Below are positions 45,541 to 55,002 of a stretch of 60,269 bases of DNA, in pieces. How positions within the stretch are numbered: the stretch's first letter is position 1; every line of letters starts with the position of its first letter. Origin of the DNA: Candidatus Jordarchaeia archaeon. GTDB lineage: Archaea > Asgardarchaeota > Jordiarchaeia > Jordiarchaeales > Jordiarchaeaceae. The stretch covers positions 1-60,269 of the forward strand of contig JAHQXB010000123.1 of the NCBI GenBank assembly GCA_029856435.1. The letters are read 5' to 3'. The notes under the pieces are model-generated. The model saw only the letters and a program-made list of their open reading frames with translations. It was not told where the DNA came from and searched no databases. Both the position numbers and the translations under genes were made by a program.

Positions 45541-46908
45541 TTGAATTTTCAAGTGGTTATAGTGGGTGCTGGGCCGGCTGGGTTAGCGGCTGCCTACGAA
45601 CTTTCAAAAAGGAATGTCAGAGACATCTTGGTTATTGATCAAGGTAAAGCTGCCTCCAAAAGGCAGTGTCCCATGTCTAAGAATTATAATAATTGTGCTC
45701 GCTGTGATCCTTGTAGTATAATGTGTGGGATTGGTGGGGCGGGTACCTATTCCAGCGGGCTTTTAAACCTGAATCCGTATATTGGTGGTGATTTGACTGA
45801 ATTTACTAGTGATGAGAGGGAAGCGTGGGAGCTAGTTAACACGGTGGATCAGATGTTTCTGGAGAATGGTGCCCCTAATATTTTGTTTAAGCCAGATAGA
45901 GAGAGAGTGGAGGAGCTTGAGAGGAAGGCGTCCTCTGCGGATGTCAGGTTTATTCCCATAGATCAGAGGCTTATTGGTACAGACAATGCTTGTGCGGTGA
46001 TTGAGAGGATTCACTCTCGATTAGAAGGTTGGGGTGTGAAGTTTCTTCTCGAAACGAAGGTTGCCGAAGTAAAAGAGGGAGAATTATTACTGGAGGGGGG
46101 CGAGAAGGTGGGGTTCGAGTATTGTATTCTTGCTCCCGGAAGGTCGGGGATGAAGTGGTTGGAGGGACAGATGAGTAGGTTGGGTATCCAAACCCAGTAT
46201 TTGCCTGTAGATATAGGGGTAAGGGTGGAGGTGCCGGCGAGCATAATGGAGCCAGTTTGTAGTATAGAACATGACCCCAAGTTTCATATTCGCACCTCAA
46301 CGTTTGATGATTTTGTGAGAACCTTTTGTGTGAACCATAAGGGATTTGTGGTTATGGAAGTTTATGATGATCATGTGGGTGTCAATGGATACTCATTCAC
46401 TAATAAAGCGTCTGATAATACTAATTTTGCTTTGCTGGTGAGGGTGGGGCTTACTGAGCCTTTAGAAGATACAACGGCTTATGGTAGATCAATTGCTACG
46501 CAGATAACCATTCTGGGGGGTGGGAGACCTCTGCTTCAGCGTTTGGGAGACCTCAGAAGGGGAAGGAGATCCTATTGGTCTAGGATAGAGAGGGGAGCAG
46601 TTAAACCGACCCTGATGTCTGTAACTCCGGGGGATGTTTCAATTGGGATTCCCTACCGGCTTTTAACAGATATTCTTGAGGGTTTAGAGAAGCTGGACAG
46701 GGTTATTCCGGGAATTGCGGGTGATTCAACTTTGTTTTATGCTCCAGAAATTAAATACTCTGCAAAAAAGGTTCTCACCAATAAAAGCTTGGAAACAAGG
46801 ATACCTAACTTGTTTGTTGCGGGGGACGGCGCTGGGGTTTCGAGAGGTATAGTGACAGCAGCGGCTACCGGGATAGTGGCTGCAAGAGGTATTCTCAAAA
46901 AGATGTAG
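45541..46908 (+). CDS. COG2509-type FAD-dependent dehydrogenase
   Basis: A 455-residue flavoprotein with FAD motif VIVGAGPAGLAAAYEL at the N-terminus. Right behind it lies a cysteine cluster at 43, 52, 55, 58 and 62 (QCPMSKNYNNCARCDPCSIMC), then GIGGAGTYSSGLLNL. This order is typical of uncharacterised FAD-dependent dehydrogenases (COG2509). The C-terminal end LFVAGDGAGVSRGIVTAAATG closes the FAD site. The cysteines could hold an iron-sulfur cluster. The start is TTG 45541 with GGAGG 11 bases upstream. The electron partner and substrate are unknown; the gene follows purE by 28 bases but has no known purine role. Confidence 0.8.
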   Translation: MNFQVVIVGAGPAGLAAAYELSKRNVRDILVIDQGKAASKRQCPMSKNYNNCARCDPCSIMCGIGGAGTYSSGLLNLNPYIGGDLTEFTSDEREAWELVNTVDQMFLENGAPNILFKPDRERVEELERKASSADVRFIPIDQRLIGTDNACAVIERIHSRLEGWGVKFLLETKVAEVKEGELLLEGGEKVGFEYCILAPGRSGMKWLEGQMSRLGIQTQYLPVDIGVRVEVPASIMEPVCSIEHDPKFHIRTSTFDDFVRTFCVNHKGFVVMEVYDDHVGVNGYSFTNKASDNTNFALLVRVGLTEPLEDTTAYGRSIATQITILGGGRPLLQRLGDLRRGRRSYWSRIERGAVKPTLMSVTPGDVSIGIPYRLLTDILEGLEKLDRVIPGIAGDSTLFYAPEIKYSAKKVLTNKSLETRIPNLFVAGDGAGVSRGIVTAAATGIVAARGILKKM

Positions 46909-47172
46909 GTTTCCCAATTTTCTCCTCTAGACTAATTGAAAAACTTTTGGTTTTTATATTTAGTGGGTGCGAGAAGGTTTCTGGCTTTTGTGGTGCTTGA
47001 TAAAATGTTTGGTTTGCTTGTTTGAGGTTGGTGGTTTGCCGGGGGAAATATGGTTGTGTTTGGTTGCTTTTTTGGGAATGCAATAATTCTATATACTCTG
47101 AAGGTAGATATTATGAAGGAGAGATATATACTGGTTTGCTTGTAGTGTTTAATTAAGGGAGGTATGTTTTGA

Positions 47173-47727
47173 GTGAGCTTTAAGGATTCTGGGTGGTCGG
47201 ATTTGGAAATTCTGCAAAATATCTCAGAATGCTTTAAGCTTTTGAAGAAGGGTTTGGAAAATTTGAAAAACAAAGAATTTGAAAACGCTTTATCTGTTTT
47301 GTCGGACGCCTCCACTCTTATGTATATAAGTCTTAGTCGAACTGTTACCCGTAATTTATCCTATAGGCATGCTTATGGTATTATTGTACAATTCAATATT
47401 TTAGTGGTTTCTCTTGCTATAAGTTTTCTTGTGCGTGCCAGTCAAGTTAAAGAGGAAGCAAGGGAGAGTTTGGGGGGAGCCACATCTCTTATAGCTTTAA
47501 TCACGGCGTTTCTGAACCCATTGTTGAGAAGCATTATAGAGCAAGAATCAAAGCCTGGCGGCTACAAGTTAACGGAAAAAGATAGATATCTTTTAGAAGA
47601 GATGATGGAGCTGAATGAAGTTATCCGAGATTTCAAAAAACAGTTTGAGGAGGAGAGAAAAGAGGTTTTGGAAGAAAAGCCAAAAAAGGTAACTGCAAAG
47701 ACTAAAAAAACGCGGGCCAAGAGGTAA
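47173..47727 (+). CDS. Predicted membrane-associated helical protein
   Basis: A 184-residue protein with an N-terminal TPR-like helix pair (ILQNISECFKLLKKGLENL, then KEFENALSVLSDASTLM). Two hydrophobic helices lie near residues 68-90 and 100-120, followed by a long charged helix (YLLEEMMELNEVIRDF) and a lysine-rich tail ending KKTRAKR. It could be a small membrane anchor with a cytoplasmic coiled coil. GGGAGG lies about 11 bases before the GTG start. The 264-base gap before it holds only AT- and GT-rich sequence. I do not recognise the family. Confidence 0.6.
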   Translation: MSFKDSGWSDLEILQNISECFKLLKKGLENLKNKEFENALSVLSDASTLMYISLSRTVTRNLSYRHAYGIIVQFNILVVSLAISFLVRASQVKEEARESLGGATSLIALITAFLNPLLRSIIEQESKPGGYKLTEKDRYLLEEMMELNEVIRDFKKQFEEERKEVLEEKPKKVTAKTKKTRAKR

Positions 47728-49761
47728 CTATTTCGTAACAAATACTTCTTCCTGATTTTTTGAGAGCAATTTTCCTTCCTTTGTGAAAATCTCAGCTTTG
47801 GCCCAGATTTTTCCTTGGGGGCAGGATTTAAATTCGAACACGTGGTTGGTTTTACTTACACTGTCTGGCTCAATATTCAGTGTTGCCCGTTTTTCGTTAA
47901 ACCTTTTACCATCTTCGTCTTCTAACCAGTATACCAGCTGAACATTGGAATAACTTCTGTGCAGATCATTTATAATCCAAATAGTTCCCCTACCACCGGA
48001 TTTCACAACATCATTAACCTCTATACTGACTAGCACGGGTTGGTACCCTATTTTCAGGGCGTAGTAGCCTTTTTTGGGCTGGCGATAGTAGTCCAAAACG
48101 CTCCAAGTTATGGAAGGCCAGCAGTCCACGAACATGAACTGGAAGATTCCAGTCATTGGGTTGTATTTTGCCCGTCTATATGTTTCAATGGCGTACTTGA
48201 GAAGCTTATACTGATAGTTTTGGCTATTCTCCACAAACTCTTCCAAAGAATTTCCCAGCTCAATTTTTGCCATGTTAAAAGTCTGCATGTGTTGAAAGTC
48301 GTGGAAAGCCCACTTCTCCCAGTTGGGTGGCCAGAGATCCTCGTCAGACATCATCTTTTTCAGGGTATCTACATTTGGGAGGGCTTGGGCGCCAAATTCA
48401 GTACAGAGGGGCTGGGCGAGGAGCATAGAGTACTTTCTGTAGTCTTCCTCATACCAACCCGGGTAAATGTGGAACTCGGTGGTTGAAGCGATGTCCACAT
48501 AGCGTGTAGCATCCTCTTCTGACGCTGCAACCATTAGGAGGGTATCGAGACTCCTTAATTGGTGCAAGTCGGGTTCGTTGTGGCAGCACCAGACAACTAT
48601 GCTGGGGTGATTATAAAAGGTTCTAATCATGTCCCTAATTTGTCCCACGGCCTTTTCTGCAAAGTCATCGCACCTTGAATACCACCATTGCAGGGCAAAA
48701 TCCTGCCAGACCATTATGCCGTTCTCGTCGCAGGCGGAGTAGAATTCCTCCCTGTTGACATGTGCGTGCACCCTTACTGTGTTAACATTTGCTTCCTTTA
48801 GAAGCCGCATATCTTCCCGTATTTTTTCGGGAGTGTATTCTGAGAGCCACTGGGTGGGAATAATGTTAGTGCCCCTAACGAAAATTTTTAAACCGTTAAG
48901 ATACCAATTCCACCCCGAATCTATCCTGACTTCTCTAACACCGAATCGCTCCCTTAAAGAATCGAGAACATTTTTACTGTCTCGAACCGCAACCAGCAAA
49001 TAGTACAGGTTTTGTTCTCCATGATCCCAAGTGCACCAAAGTTGCGGCCTTTTCATACTCAGTACAAAGAATAGTTGGTTCTTCCCCCTAGATAAGAACA
49101 CGTGTTTAAACCTTGATATTTTGTCTCCCGAAGAAGAGTTTACAGGTTCTACTTCTATTTCGACCATTACCTCTTTAGGATAATCTAAATTCTCCAGTTC
49201 AACTTCAACAATTATTCTGGCAAGTTTTTCAGATTCAATTTTAGGCGATATTTTAACTCTGGAGATTCTTACTTTACTCGTTATTAGCAAGTCCACATCG
49301 TTCCATATGCCTCCAGTGTTATAGTCTTGGCCATGTTCTGGATCCCAGGAGCCTGGACGGCAATCATGGTGGCTGAGAACCCCCTTAATTAGTCTCTTGT
49401 AACATGGCCAAACTGGTTTTTCTTCCTTCGGAGAACTCACCTTGACAAGCAACGAATTCTCCTCCCTGATAACCTTAGTAACGTTAAACATGAAGGGTTG
49501 GAAATATCCCTCATGGTGGCCTACGAAGACTCCGTTTAGATAAACGTCTGCAAAATAGTCAACGCCTTTGAATCTAAGCCAAAACTCTTTATCTGCTGGT
49601 ACTTCTTCCAGCCTGAAGCTTTTTTGGAAGTAAACGTTTCCAGAGAAATCCACACCTCTAAGGTACCAGTTTGAGGGAAGCAACATTTCCCTCCAATCAG
49701 AGTCATTACTTGGAACAGACTCAAAACTGTATCTCCATTTTCCATTTAAGCTAATTCTCAT
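47728..49761 (-). CDS. Glycoside hydrolase family 2 enzyme
   Basis: A 677-residue protein with the GH2 order: an N-terminal sugar-binding jelly roll (MRISLNGKWRYSFE, VYLNGVFVGHHEGYF), immunoglobulin-like middle, and TIM barrel from about residue 270. The barrel has GTNIIPTQWLSEYTPE, NTVRVHAHV, the acid/base Glu in VVWCCHNEPDLHQ (about 395) and the likely nucleophile Glu in CTEFGAQALP (about 456). The FVDCWPSITWSVLDYYRQP segment resembles mannosidases or exo-glucosaminidases more than LacZ. No signal peptide is visible, so it acts inside the cell. It is isolated, convergent with the gene to its left, and substrate specificity cannot be fixed. Confidence 0.85.
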   Translation of the reverse strand: MRISLNGKWRYSFESVPSNDSDWREMLLPSNWYLRGVDFSGNVYFQKSFRLEEVPADKEFWLRFKGVDYFADVYLNGVFVGHHEGYFQPFMFNVTKVIREENSLLVKVSSPKEEKPVWPCYKRLIKGVLSHHDCRPGSWDPEHGQDYNTGGIWNDVDLLITSKVRISRVKISPKIESEKLARIIVEVELENLDYPKEVMVEIEVEPVNSSSGDKISRFKHVFLSRGKNQLFFVLSMKRPQLWCTWDHGEQNLYYLLVAVRDSKNVLDSLRERFGVREVRIDSGWNWYLNGLKIFVRGTNIIPTQWLSEYTPEKIREDMRLLKEANVNTVRVHAHVNREEFYSACDENGIMVWQDFALQWWYSRCDDFAEKAVGQIRDMIRTFYNHPSIVVWCCHNEPDLHQLRSLDTLLMVAASEEDATRYVDIASTTEFHIYPGWYEEDYRKYSMLLAQPLCTEFGAQALPNVDTLKKMMSDEDLWPPNWEKWAFHDFQHMQTFNMAKIELGNSLEEFVENSQNYQYKLLKYAIETYRRAKYNPMTGIFQFMFVDCWPSITWSVLDYYRQPKKGYYALKIGYQPVLVSIEVNDVVKSGGRGTIWIINDLHRSYSNVQLVYWLEDEDGKRFNEKRATLNIEPDSVSKTNHVFEFKSCPQGKIWAKAEIFTKEGKLLSKNQEEVFVTK

Positions 49762-49996
49762 TGATGTTCGCCTTTGCCAGTTAAATCTAAAACCATTAAA
49801 AAGGCATCTTTTGGAATATACTGCTTCAGTTTCTGTTTAAAAAAGGTTTATGGTTATTTTAATTGGGGTGATGTAGAATCGTTCGGTTTCGCCTCAAAAA
49901 AGGGGTGTTTATAGGGCTTCTTTCACGATTTGGAGCCTTATTAGGAAGATGGAACCGAATAAATCTGCATCACCATTTTAATTGGGAGGGGTGGCT

Positions 49997-50004
49997 TTAA
50001 ATAT
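49997..50004 (+). promoter_or_regulatory. TATA box for a probably leaderless gene
   Basis: TTTAAATA is centred about 25 bases before the GTG at 50025, and no Shine-Dalgarno sequence precedes that codon. This spacing implies transcription starts at or next to the start codon. Confidence 0.4.
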
Positions 50005-50024
50005 CAAATGCAAAAATTATACTA

Positions 50025-50597
50025 GTGCAGAATCAAAATCTTATTTCTCTGGAAAGGATTTTTAGAGAAGTGAAATATTTGAGGTTTTGGCTGGTTTCAC
50101 CAGAGGCTTTGAAACAGAAATGCTTGGAGTTTATCATCCTTGAAGGATATTTTAACCCGGAGACCTTTTCAGAGTTAGAATACTCTCTCCACAACCAAGA
50201 ATATCCAAGCAAAGTCCTCATCTCTGAATTGTGTAGAAATATTAGATGCCCAACCATTTGTGAAAAATGTCAAGCTGATTGCACGCACAAAGAATTTTGT
50301 AAGCAGGTGGCGAGGCTGCACATTGATAGAAGTCCACCATGTATAAGAAAAGCCTACAACTTGGGCGAGTTTCGAATAGTTAAAAACTATTTCAAGTCGC
50401 TAGGACTTCTACCCAATACAACGGAAGAACGCCTTGGAGTGAAATGCACATTTATGAGAAAAGTGGGGCTGTGCGAAACGGACAATTTCTGTAAAGGTAT
50501 GAAGACAGGAATTTTAACTGAATACTATAATATACGCTTAAAAAGAAAAATCACCGAAGAAATAAAGAGTAATAGGCCTCAAACCTTTGGGAAATAG
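50025..50597 (+). CDS. Cysteine-rich protein, function unknown
   Basis: A 190-residue protein with an N-terminal helical part and a cysteine-rich centre: Cys near 70, 75, 79, 82, 86, 92 and 106 (CPTICEKCQADCTHKEFC). A second group follows near 141, 150 and 156 (KCTFMRK, LCETDNFCKG). The spacing could bind zinc or an iron-sulfur cluster. The C-terminus is basic (RLKRKITEE). The start is GTG 50025 without a ribosome site, probably leaderless. Its 3' end faces the geranylgeranyl reductase gene. I do not recognise the family. Confidence 0.6.
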   Translation: MQNQNLISLERIFREVKYLRFWLVSPEALKQKCLEFIILEGYFNPETFSELEYSLHNQEYPSKVLISELCRNIRCPTICEKCQADCTHKEFCKQVARLHIDRSPPCIRKAYNLGEFRIVKNYFKSLGLLPNTTEERLGVKCTFMRKVGLCETDNFCKGMKTGILTEYYNIRLKRKITEEIKSNRPQTFGK

Positions 50598-50620
50598 AGT
50601 AGCCCTCCAACTGTTTTTTC

Positions 50621-51709
50621 CTATTTTTTCCAGAGCTTCTGGGCGATTTCAGATGCGCGGTGTTTCTGCCAAAGTTCTAGGTACCTCAATATGTTTTCAT
50701 CGTTTCGGTAAACGTCAAAAACAATGTTGTACTTTGCCTCCAGTACTGGGAGGAATGATCCCTGCAGTGCATCTCTATAAGTTCTAATACCTTCAGGATC
50801 TTCCTCATCAAGAACTTTGATTATCGTCTTCGCTGCTAATTCGCCCGACTCGAGGGCATAAGGAATTCCTTTGCCCGATATGGGATCCACTAGGCCAGCG
50901 GCGTCTCCTACTGCTACCACGCCCCCTTCGTGGAATTTTTCGCGAGTTTTTAGGGGAACCAAGTGGGCCGAGGTTCTGATGGTTTCCCCGCTGGATAAAA
51001 TTTTTTTTATAGGTTCGTAGTCTAGAAACTTTTGAAAAGAATTCCTCGTGTTACTAATATCTGATAGTCGGCAACCCCATCCCAAACTTATCACATTTCT
51101 TTTAGGAAAAGCCCACCCATAACCAAATTTACTTATGTCTTTGCCAAAATAAAAGTTGATGGTCTTTTCACCTATGATTTCCGCTATTTTTTCTTTTTTA
51201 GATAGAATCTCTTTTTGTACGGTCAGGTATACTTCATCTGCTTTGAAGGGCCTCCAACCAATAGACTTTAAAGTTGGAGAATTGACCCCATCAGCTGCAA
51301 CCACCATCCTAGTTTCAACATCACCCCTCTTTAGTTTAAGCTTATAATGATCGTTTCTCCACGTAACACTTTTCAGAGCTTGAGACTCCATAAGCTTTGC
51401 ACCGGCCGCAGCCGCAAGGTATTGAAAGTAACCATCAAACTTTAGCCTCCAAACCACGGCGCCGAAACCAAGCCTGTGAAAAACTTTCCCCGAAGTGTGA
51501 TAAGTTACAAGAGATTCCACTTCACGCTCAATTACCTCACTTGGAATTTTATATTTGCTCACGAGTGTTAATTCTATAGCTCCACCACAGGGTTTGTACC
51601 TCGGAATCTCATCCCTATCAATCAAAACTACCTTGTATCCCGCCTCCGCAATGTGAGCTGCGGACAATGAGCCTGAAGGTCCGGCGCCAACCACAGCAGC
51701 ATCATACAA
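50621..51709 (-). CDS. Geranylgeranyl reductase family flavoprotein
   Basis: A 362-residue FAD protein: N-terminal MYDAAVVGAGPSGSLSAAHIAEAG, then VVLIDRDEIPRYKPCGGAI with the conserved PCGG cysteine. MVVAADGVNSPTLKS, the catalytic-face motif GYGWAFPKRNVISLGWG, and VAVGDAAGLVDPISGKGI follow. It likely saturates geranylgeranyl chains of archaeal lipids, or chlorophyll/quinone-like prenyl groups in relatives. Its presence fits the GGGP synthase at 34.7 kb. A relic of a similar N-terminus lies at 7954-8144. Convergent with the Cys-rich gene. Confidence 0.85.
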   Translation of the reverse strand: MYDAAVVGAGPSGSLSAAHIAEAGYKVVLIDRDEIPRYKPCGGAIELTLVSKYKIPSEVIEREVESLVTYHTSGKVFHRLGFGAVVWRLKFDGYFQYLAAAAGAKLMESQALKSVTWRNDHYKLKLKRGDVETRMVVAADGVNSPTLKSIGWRPFKADEVYLTVQKEILSKKEKIAEIIGEKTINFYFGKDISKFGYGWAFPKRNVISLGWGCRLSDISNTRNSFQKFLDYEPIKKILSSGETIRTSAHLVPLKTREKFHEGGVVAVGDAAGLVDPISGKGIPYALESGELAAKTIIKVLDEEDPEGIRTYRDALQGSFLPVLEAKYNIVFDVYRNDENILRYLELWQKHRASEIAQKLWKK

Positions 51710-51854
51710 ATATTTTAAACCTCACCTAATTTGTGTTATTCTGAATGGTCAACTCCACTCATAAATATTATCCCAAAAAACAGCATATATTGTTATTCCA
51801 TAAAAAACGGTTAAAAATATCTATTATTATTTATTTTCAATTTTAGAGCCGATG

Positions 51855-51866
51855 AAACCTTTTTAT
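51855..51866 (+). promoter_or_regulatory. Putative promoter of the histone gene
   Basis: CCTTTTTATAGA lies about 50-60 bases upstream of the histone ATG, a usable archaeal TATA element. The region is AT-rich, so the exact element is uncertain. Confidence 0.35.
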
Positions 51867-51915
51867 AGAAGAAAGAAGCATTCTAAAGATAAATTATTAA
51901 AAAGAGGAAAGTAAA

Positions 51916-52158
51916 ATGCCCAGAAAAAAAAGCGAAACAATCATACCAGTTGCACCAATCGATAGACTGATCAGAAACGCCGGCGCGGAAAGAGTTTCAG
52001 AAAGTGGAGCTGCAGCACTAGCCAAAATCTTAGAAGAACTTGGGACGGAAATAGCGCGACTAGCAGATGAGATGGCGAAGCACACTGGAAGAAAAACCAT
52101 AAAAGAAGAGGACATCGACTTGGCATACAAAACATGGAAAAAAACAAAATTCCCATAA
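51916..52158 (+). CDS. Archaeal histone
   Basis: An 80-residue histone-fold protein that wraps DNA. It has the three-helix histone pattern: PVAPIDRLIRNAGAERVSES, then AAALAKILEELGTEIARLADEMAKHTGRK (read in pieces) and IKEEDIDLAYKTW. The PIDRLIRNAGA helix and the RKTI-x-x-EDI loop are hallmarks of HMf-like histones. A short basic N-terminal extension (PRKKSE) precedes the fold. GAGG lies about nine bases before the ATG. It is monocistronic. Confidence 0.95.
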   Translation: MPRKKSETIIPVAPIDRLIRNAGAERVSESGAAALAKILEELGTEIARLADEMAKHTGRKTIKEEDIDLAYKTWKKTKFP

Positions 52159-52291
52159 CAAACCAATAAACATCTAGCAGATACGCACAAACTGGTATTT
52201 CAAATAGTACTACTTTGAACAAAAATTTTCCAAAGCGCTATCCTATTATTTTTAAAGCTGTTAGAATCTAAGTACGAAGTCAGAAATGCTT

Positions 52292-54514
52292 TTATCTTGA
52301 AACTCGCAGCTCATACCGGAGTACATCGCCTAGGTTCTCAATCTCTGAAATATTGTATATGCTGCCTCCACTTTTCTCTGCGATGCTTTGGCAAATCTTC
52401 TTCCGCCAATTCTTCATTAACGCGTGGCTTTCTGGACGGATAACAACAGTGCGAATGTTTTCCTTTTTTATCAATTTAGCTATCTCCTCAATCTCGTATA
52501 GTAACTGGTTGTAGGATTCCATCTCAGACCTCATCTGTTGAATGTAAGAGTAACGTTTTTCAGAAAAATTGCCGGCGTTTAGTGGCACATTTGCGCCCCC
52601 GTCACTAATAGTTACTAGGAAGGGTACTACCTTGTTATCTTTCATTTTCTCCCGTTTCAGTACTTCGAGTCCTTTGACCAGTCCTGCTGCTAGGGGAGTC
52701 CAACTTCCAGATTTTACGGTTAACAGTTTTGCAGTTACCGTTTGCAGGTTTACTGTGGGATATTGCATTACTTCGGCGTTGTAGCCTTTGAATACCACCA
52801 GTCCCACGCGGTCTCTTTGGCGATAGGCTTCATCGTGCAGGGAGAGTATCACCTGTTTGACTTTTTTTAGGTTTTTAAACATTGAGCCGCTGGCATCAAG
52901 TACAAAGACTATGGAGAGTGGGGCGCGGTACTCAAATATTTTTTCGCGAATATCTTGGGTTCGGATATTTACTGCCAGATTTTTGTTTTTTCTGCTTTTT
53001 TGGTAGGGTGAGGATGCTCTTATTGACGCATCCAATGCGATGTGCCTAGTTTTTTCTTTGGGGATTTTGTAGTAGATGTATCTTCCTTTGTCTGAGGAAC
53101 CTTTTGCTTTTAGCCTCCTTCCCAAAAAGCTGGGTTCATCCTTTCTGAAGTAGCTTTTATACTGCTGCCTAAAAAATTCTCCAAGAATGTTTGCCTTCTT
53201 GAGCTCTTCTAGTTCTTCTTCTGTTAAGGCATCAAATCTTGGGTCTCTGATATTTATCATTCCATCTCGGTCTTGGCCTTCTTGTTGCTGTGTGTAGCGG
53301 TTCAAGAGGTCTTGGTAGGGGATGTCCTGATTTGACGGAGCGGCTTGCATGCCTTCCTCAAATGAGATGTTTTGAATATCTTTTCCCGAGGCATCCTCAC
53401 TTTTGGTTTGTTGTTGACCATTCATTTCGGCGTCGTTACGAAAAAAACCCATGGCCTCTTGTTGCTTCACTTCGTTTAGTGTTTTTTCGAATGCTTCTGC
53501 TATCCTTTTGTTTACCGTTTCTGCATCTTCGAATTCAAATTTTCGAATTCTGTGACCTAGGGCTAATTCCGCAGCCTTTAGCACGTCTTGTTCGTTTACT
53601 TCTTTTCTTCCGTCCAAGGCTGCTAATGCTTTGGCGCAGCGCATAACCGTTATATCCCCTCTATGGGTGCCTACTCCCAGCTCCAGGCACAATCTTACAA
53701 TGGTTACCAGAAGGTACGTTGGTATTTTTACTTCTGGAAGAATTTCTTTAGCCTTCACTATCCTTTTCTGAAGATCCTCTTCTTCACTCTGCCACTTCTT
53801 CAGAAACTCTTCCTGGTTTTTATCAAATTCTTGGATGCGGTTTAGTATCTCCAGTCTTTGTTTAACATCCTTGAGAGGGGCCACCTCTACCTGTAGGCCT
53901 ATTCTGTCAAGTATTTGTGGTCTTAGTTCCCCCTCCTCAGGATTCATACTTCCCACTAACACGAAGCTTGAGGGGTGGGATACAGATACGCCTTCTCTTT
54001 CTACAGTGTTAACCCCAAAAGCTGCGGCGTCTAGAAGGTCGTCCACTATATGGTCACTTAGAAGGTTAATCTCGTCTACATATAGTATTTGCCGATTAGC
54101 TTCAGCTAGTATGCCTGGCTCCAGAGCTTTAACTCCTTCCTTTATTGCCCTTTCAATGTCTAGAGATCCCACAACTCTATCCTCTGTTACCCCCAAAGGA
54201 ATTTCAACAACCCTCATCCTCCTGACCTCATATTCTAAGGTATCGTTTTCCTTCAGTTTGGCTTTACACATTTCACACATAGTTGATGGATTTGCGGGAT
54301 CGCAGTTAAATGGGCAATTCTTAACGAATTCTATTTCTGGCAATAATGCAGCTAATGCTCTCACTGCAGTAGATTTCCCTGTGCCTTTCTCTCCACGGAT
54401 CAATACGCCACCGATTTTAGGATCTATAACGTTTAAAATTAGACCAAGCTTCATATTAGTTTGGCCGACTATTGCCGTGAAGGGAAAAACAACTTTTTTA
54501 TATCGAACAGACAT
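52292..54514 (-). CDS. Magnesium/cobalt chelatase-type AAA-VWA protein (ChlI-ChlD fusion)
   Basis: A 740-residue protein combining the AAA+ motor and the VWA subunit of metal chelatases. Walker [10 protein letters not shown] lies at 41-49. A cysteine group [17 protein letters not shown] follows soon after, then Walker [10 protein letters not shown] and sensor [13 protein letters not shown]. An acidic, glutamine-rich linker is near residues 360-430, and a VWA domain near 540 has MIDAS motif FVLDASGSM and [11 protein letters not shown]. Such fused proteins work with a CobN/ChlH-type large subunit in cobalamin, F430 or chlorophyll-like metal insertion; none is in the window. Start ATG 54514. Confidence 0.88.
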   Translation of the reverse strand: MSVRYKKVVFPFTAIVGQTNMKLGLILNVIDPKIGGVLIRGEKGTGKSTAVRALAALLPEIEFVKNCPFNCDPANPSTMCEMCKAKLKENDTLEYEVRRMRVVEIPLGVTEDRVVGSLDIERAIKEGVKALEPGILAEANRQILYVDEINLLSDHIVDDLLDAAAFGVNTVEREGVSVSHPSSFVLVGSMNPEEGELRPQILDRIGLQVEVAPLKDVKQRLEILNRIQEFDKNQEEFLKKWQSEEEDLQKRIVKAKEILPEVKIPTYLLVTIVRLCLELGVGTHRGDITVMRCAKALAALDGRKEVNEQDVLKAAELALGHRIRKFEFEDAETVNKRIAEAFEKTLNEVKQQEAMGFFRNDAEMNGQQQTKSEDASGKDIQNISFEEGMQAAPSNQDIPYQDLLNRYTQQQEGQDRDGMINIRDPRFDALTEEELEELKKANILGEFFRQQYKSYFRKDEPSFLGRRLKAKGSSDKGRYIYYKIPKEKTRHIALDASIRASSPYQKSRKNKNLAVNIRTQDIREKIFEYRAPLSIVFVLDASGSMFKNLKKVKQVILSLHDEAYRQRDRVGLVVFKGYNAEVMQYPTVNLQTVTAKLLTVKSGSWTPLAAGLVKGLEVLKREKMKDNKVVPFLVTISDGGANVPLNAGNFSEKRYSYIQQMRSEMESYNQLLYEIEEIAKLIKKENIRTVVIRPESHALMKNWRKKICQSIAEKSGGSIYNISEIENLGDVLRYELRVSR

Positions 54515-55002
54515 AGCTTTAGTCGCTCCGTGCTATTAAGTTATGTGGAACTAGAAATGAAGCTTCCTTCATATTGCACGCAACCATTTTAAGGTAATAG
54601 GGACAAATACTAGAAAACCAAAATACCTTTTTAACTTTATCATAAAGTTAACAGCATAGCTTTTTGTTCACCTTTCCATTTCTTTAAACTTTTATTTTCG
54701 CAATGGTCGCACATTCAATTTTTAGTTGTAATTATACTAATGAAACTGCACAAAAGATCCATGTACCATACCTTCCCTAAAAATTAAGGAAAAGCTTTTT
54801 TCCCATAGAAAGTTCACATAAAGAACGCTGCATATTACGATGAGTATGCAAATGAGTGGGTAGGCCAAGAAATTCTGCAAAGTACAGTAATTCTCCTCAG
54901 GAAAGGAAACTTTATCATTAGGTGCGAGAATAGGATAAACTAAAAACACTTTTAGGCGTCTATAGAATTAAATATAAATAAAATGTTGAGAGAAGGATTC
55001 CG
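54515..55002. other. Divergent intergenic region
   Basis: This 488-base AT-rich gap lies between the chelatase and the CofD-like gene. A TATA-like AAATATAAATAAA (about 54968-54981) precedes the CofD-like gene. A 70-codon minus-strand frame inside it is not convincing. Confidence 0.5.

Noticed and set aside
54737..54949. A 70-codon minus-strand frame upstream of the CofD-like gene
   Set aside because: No recognisable domain, no supporting ribosome site, and it lies in an AT-rich promoter region.
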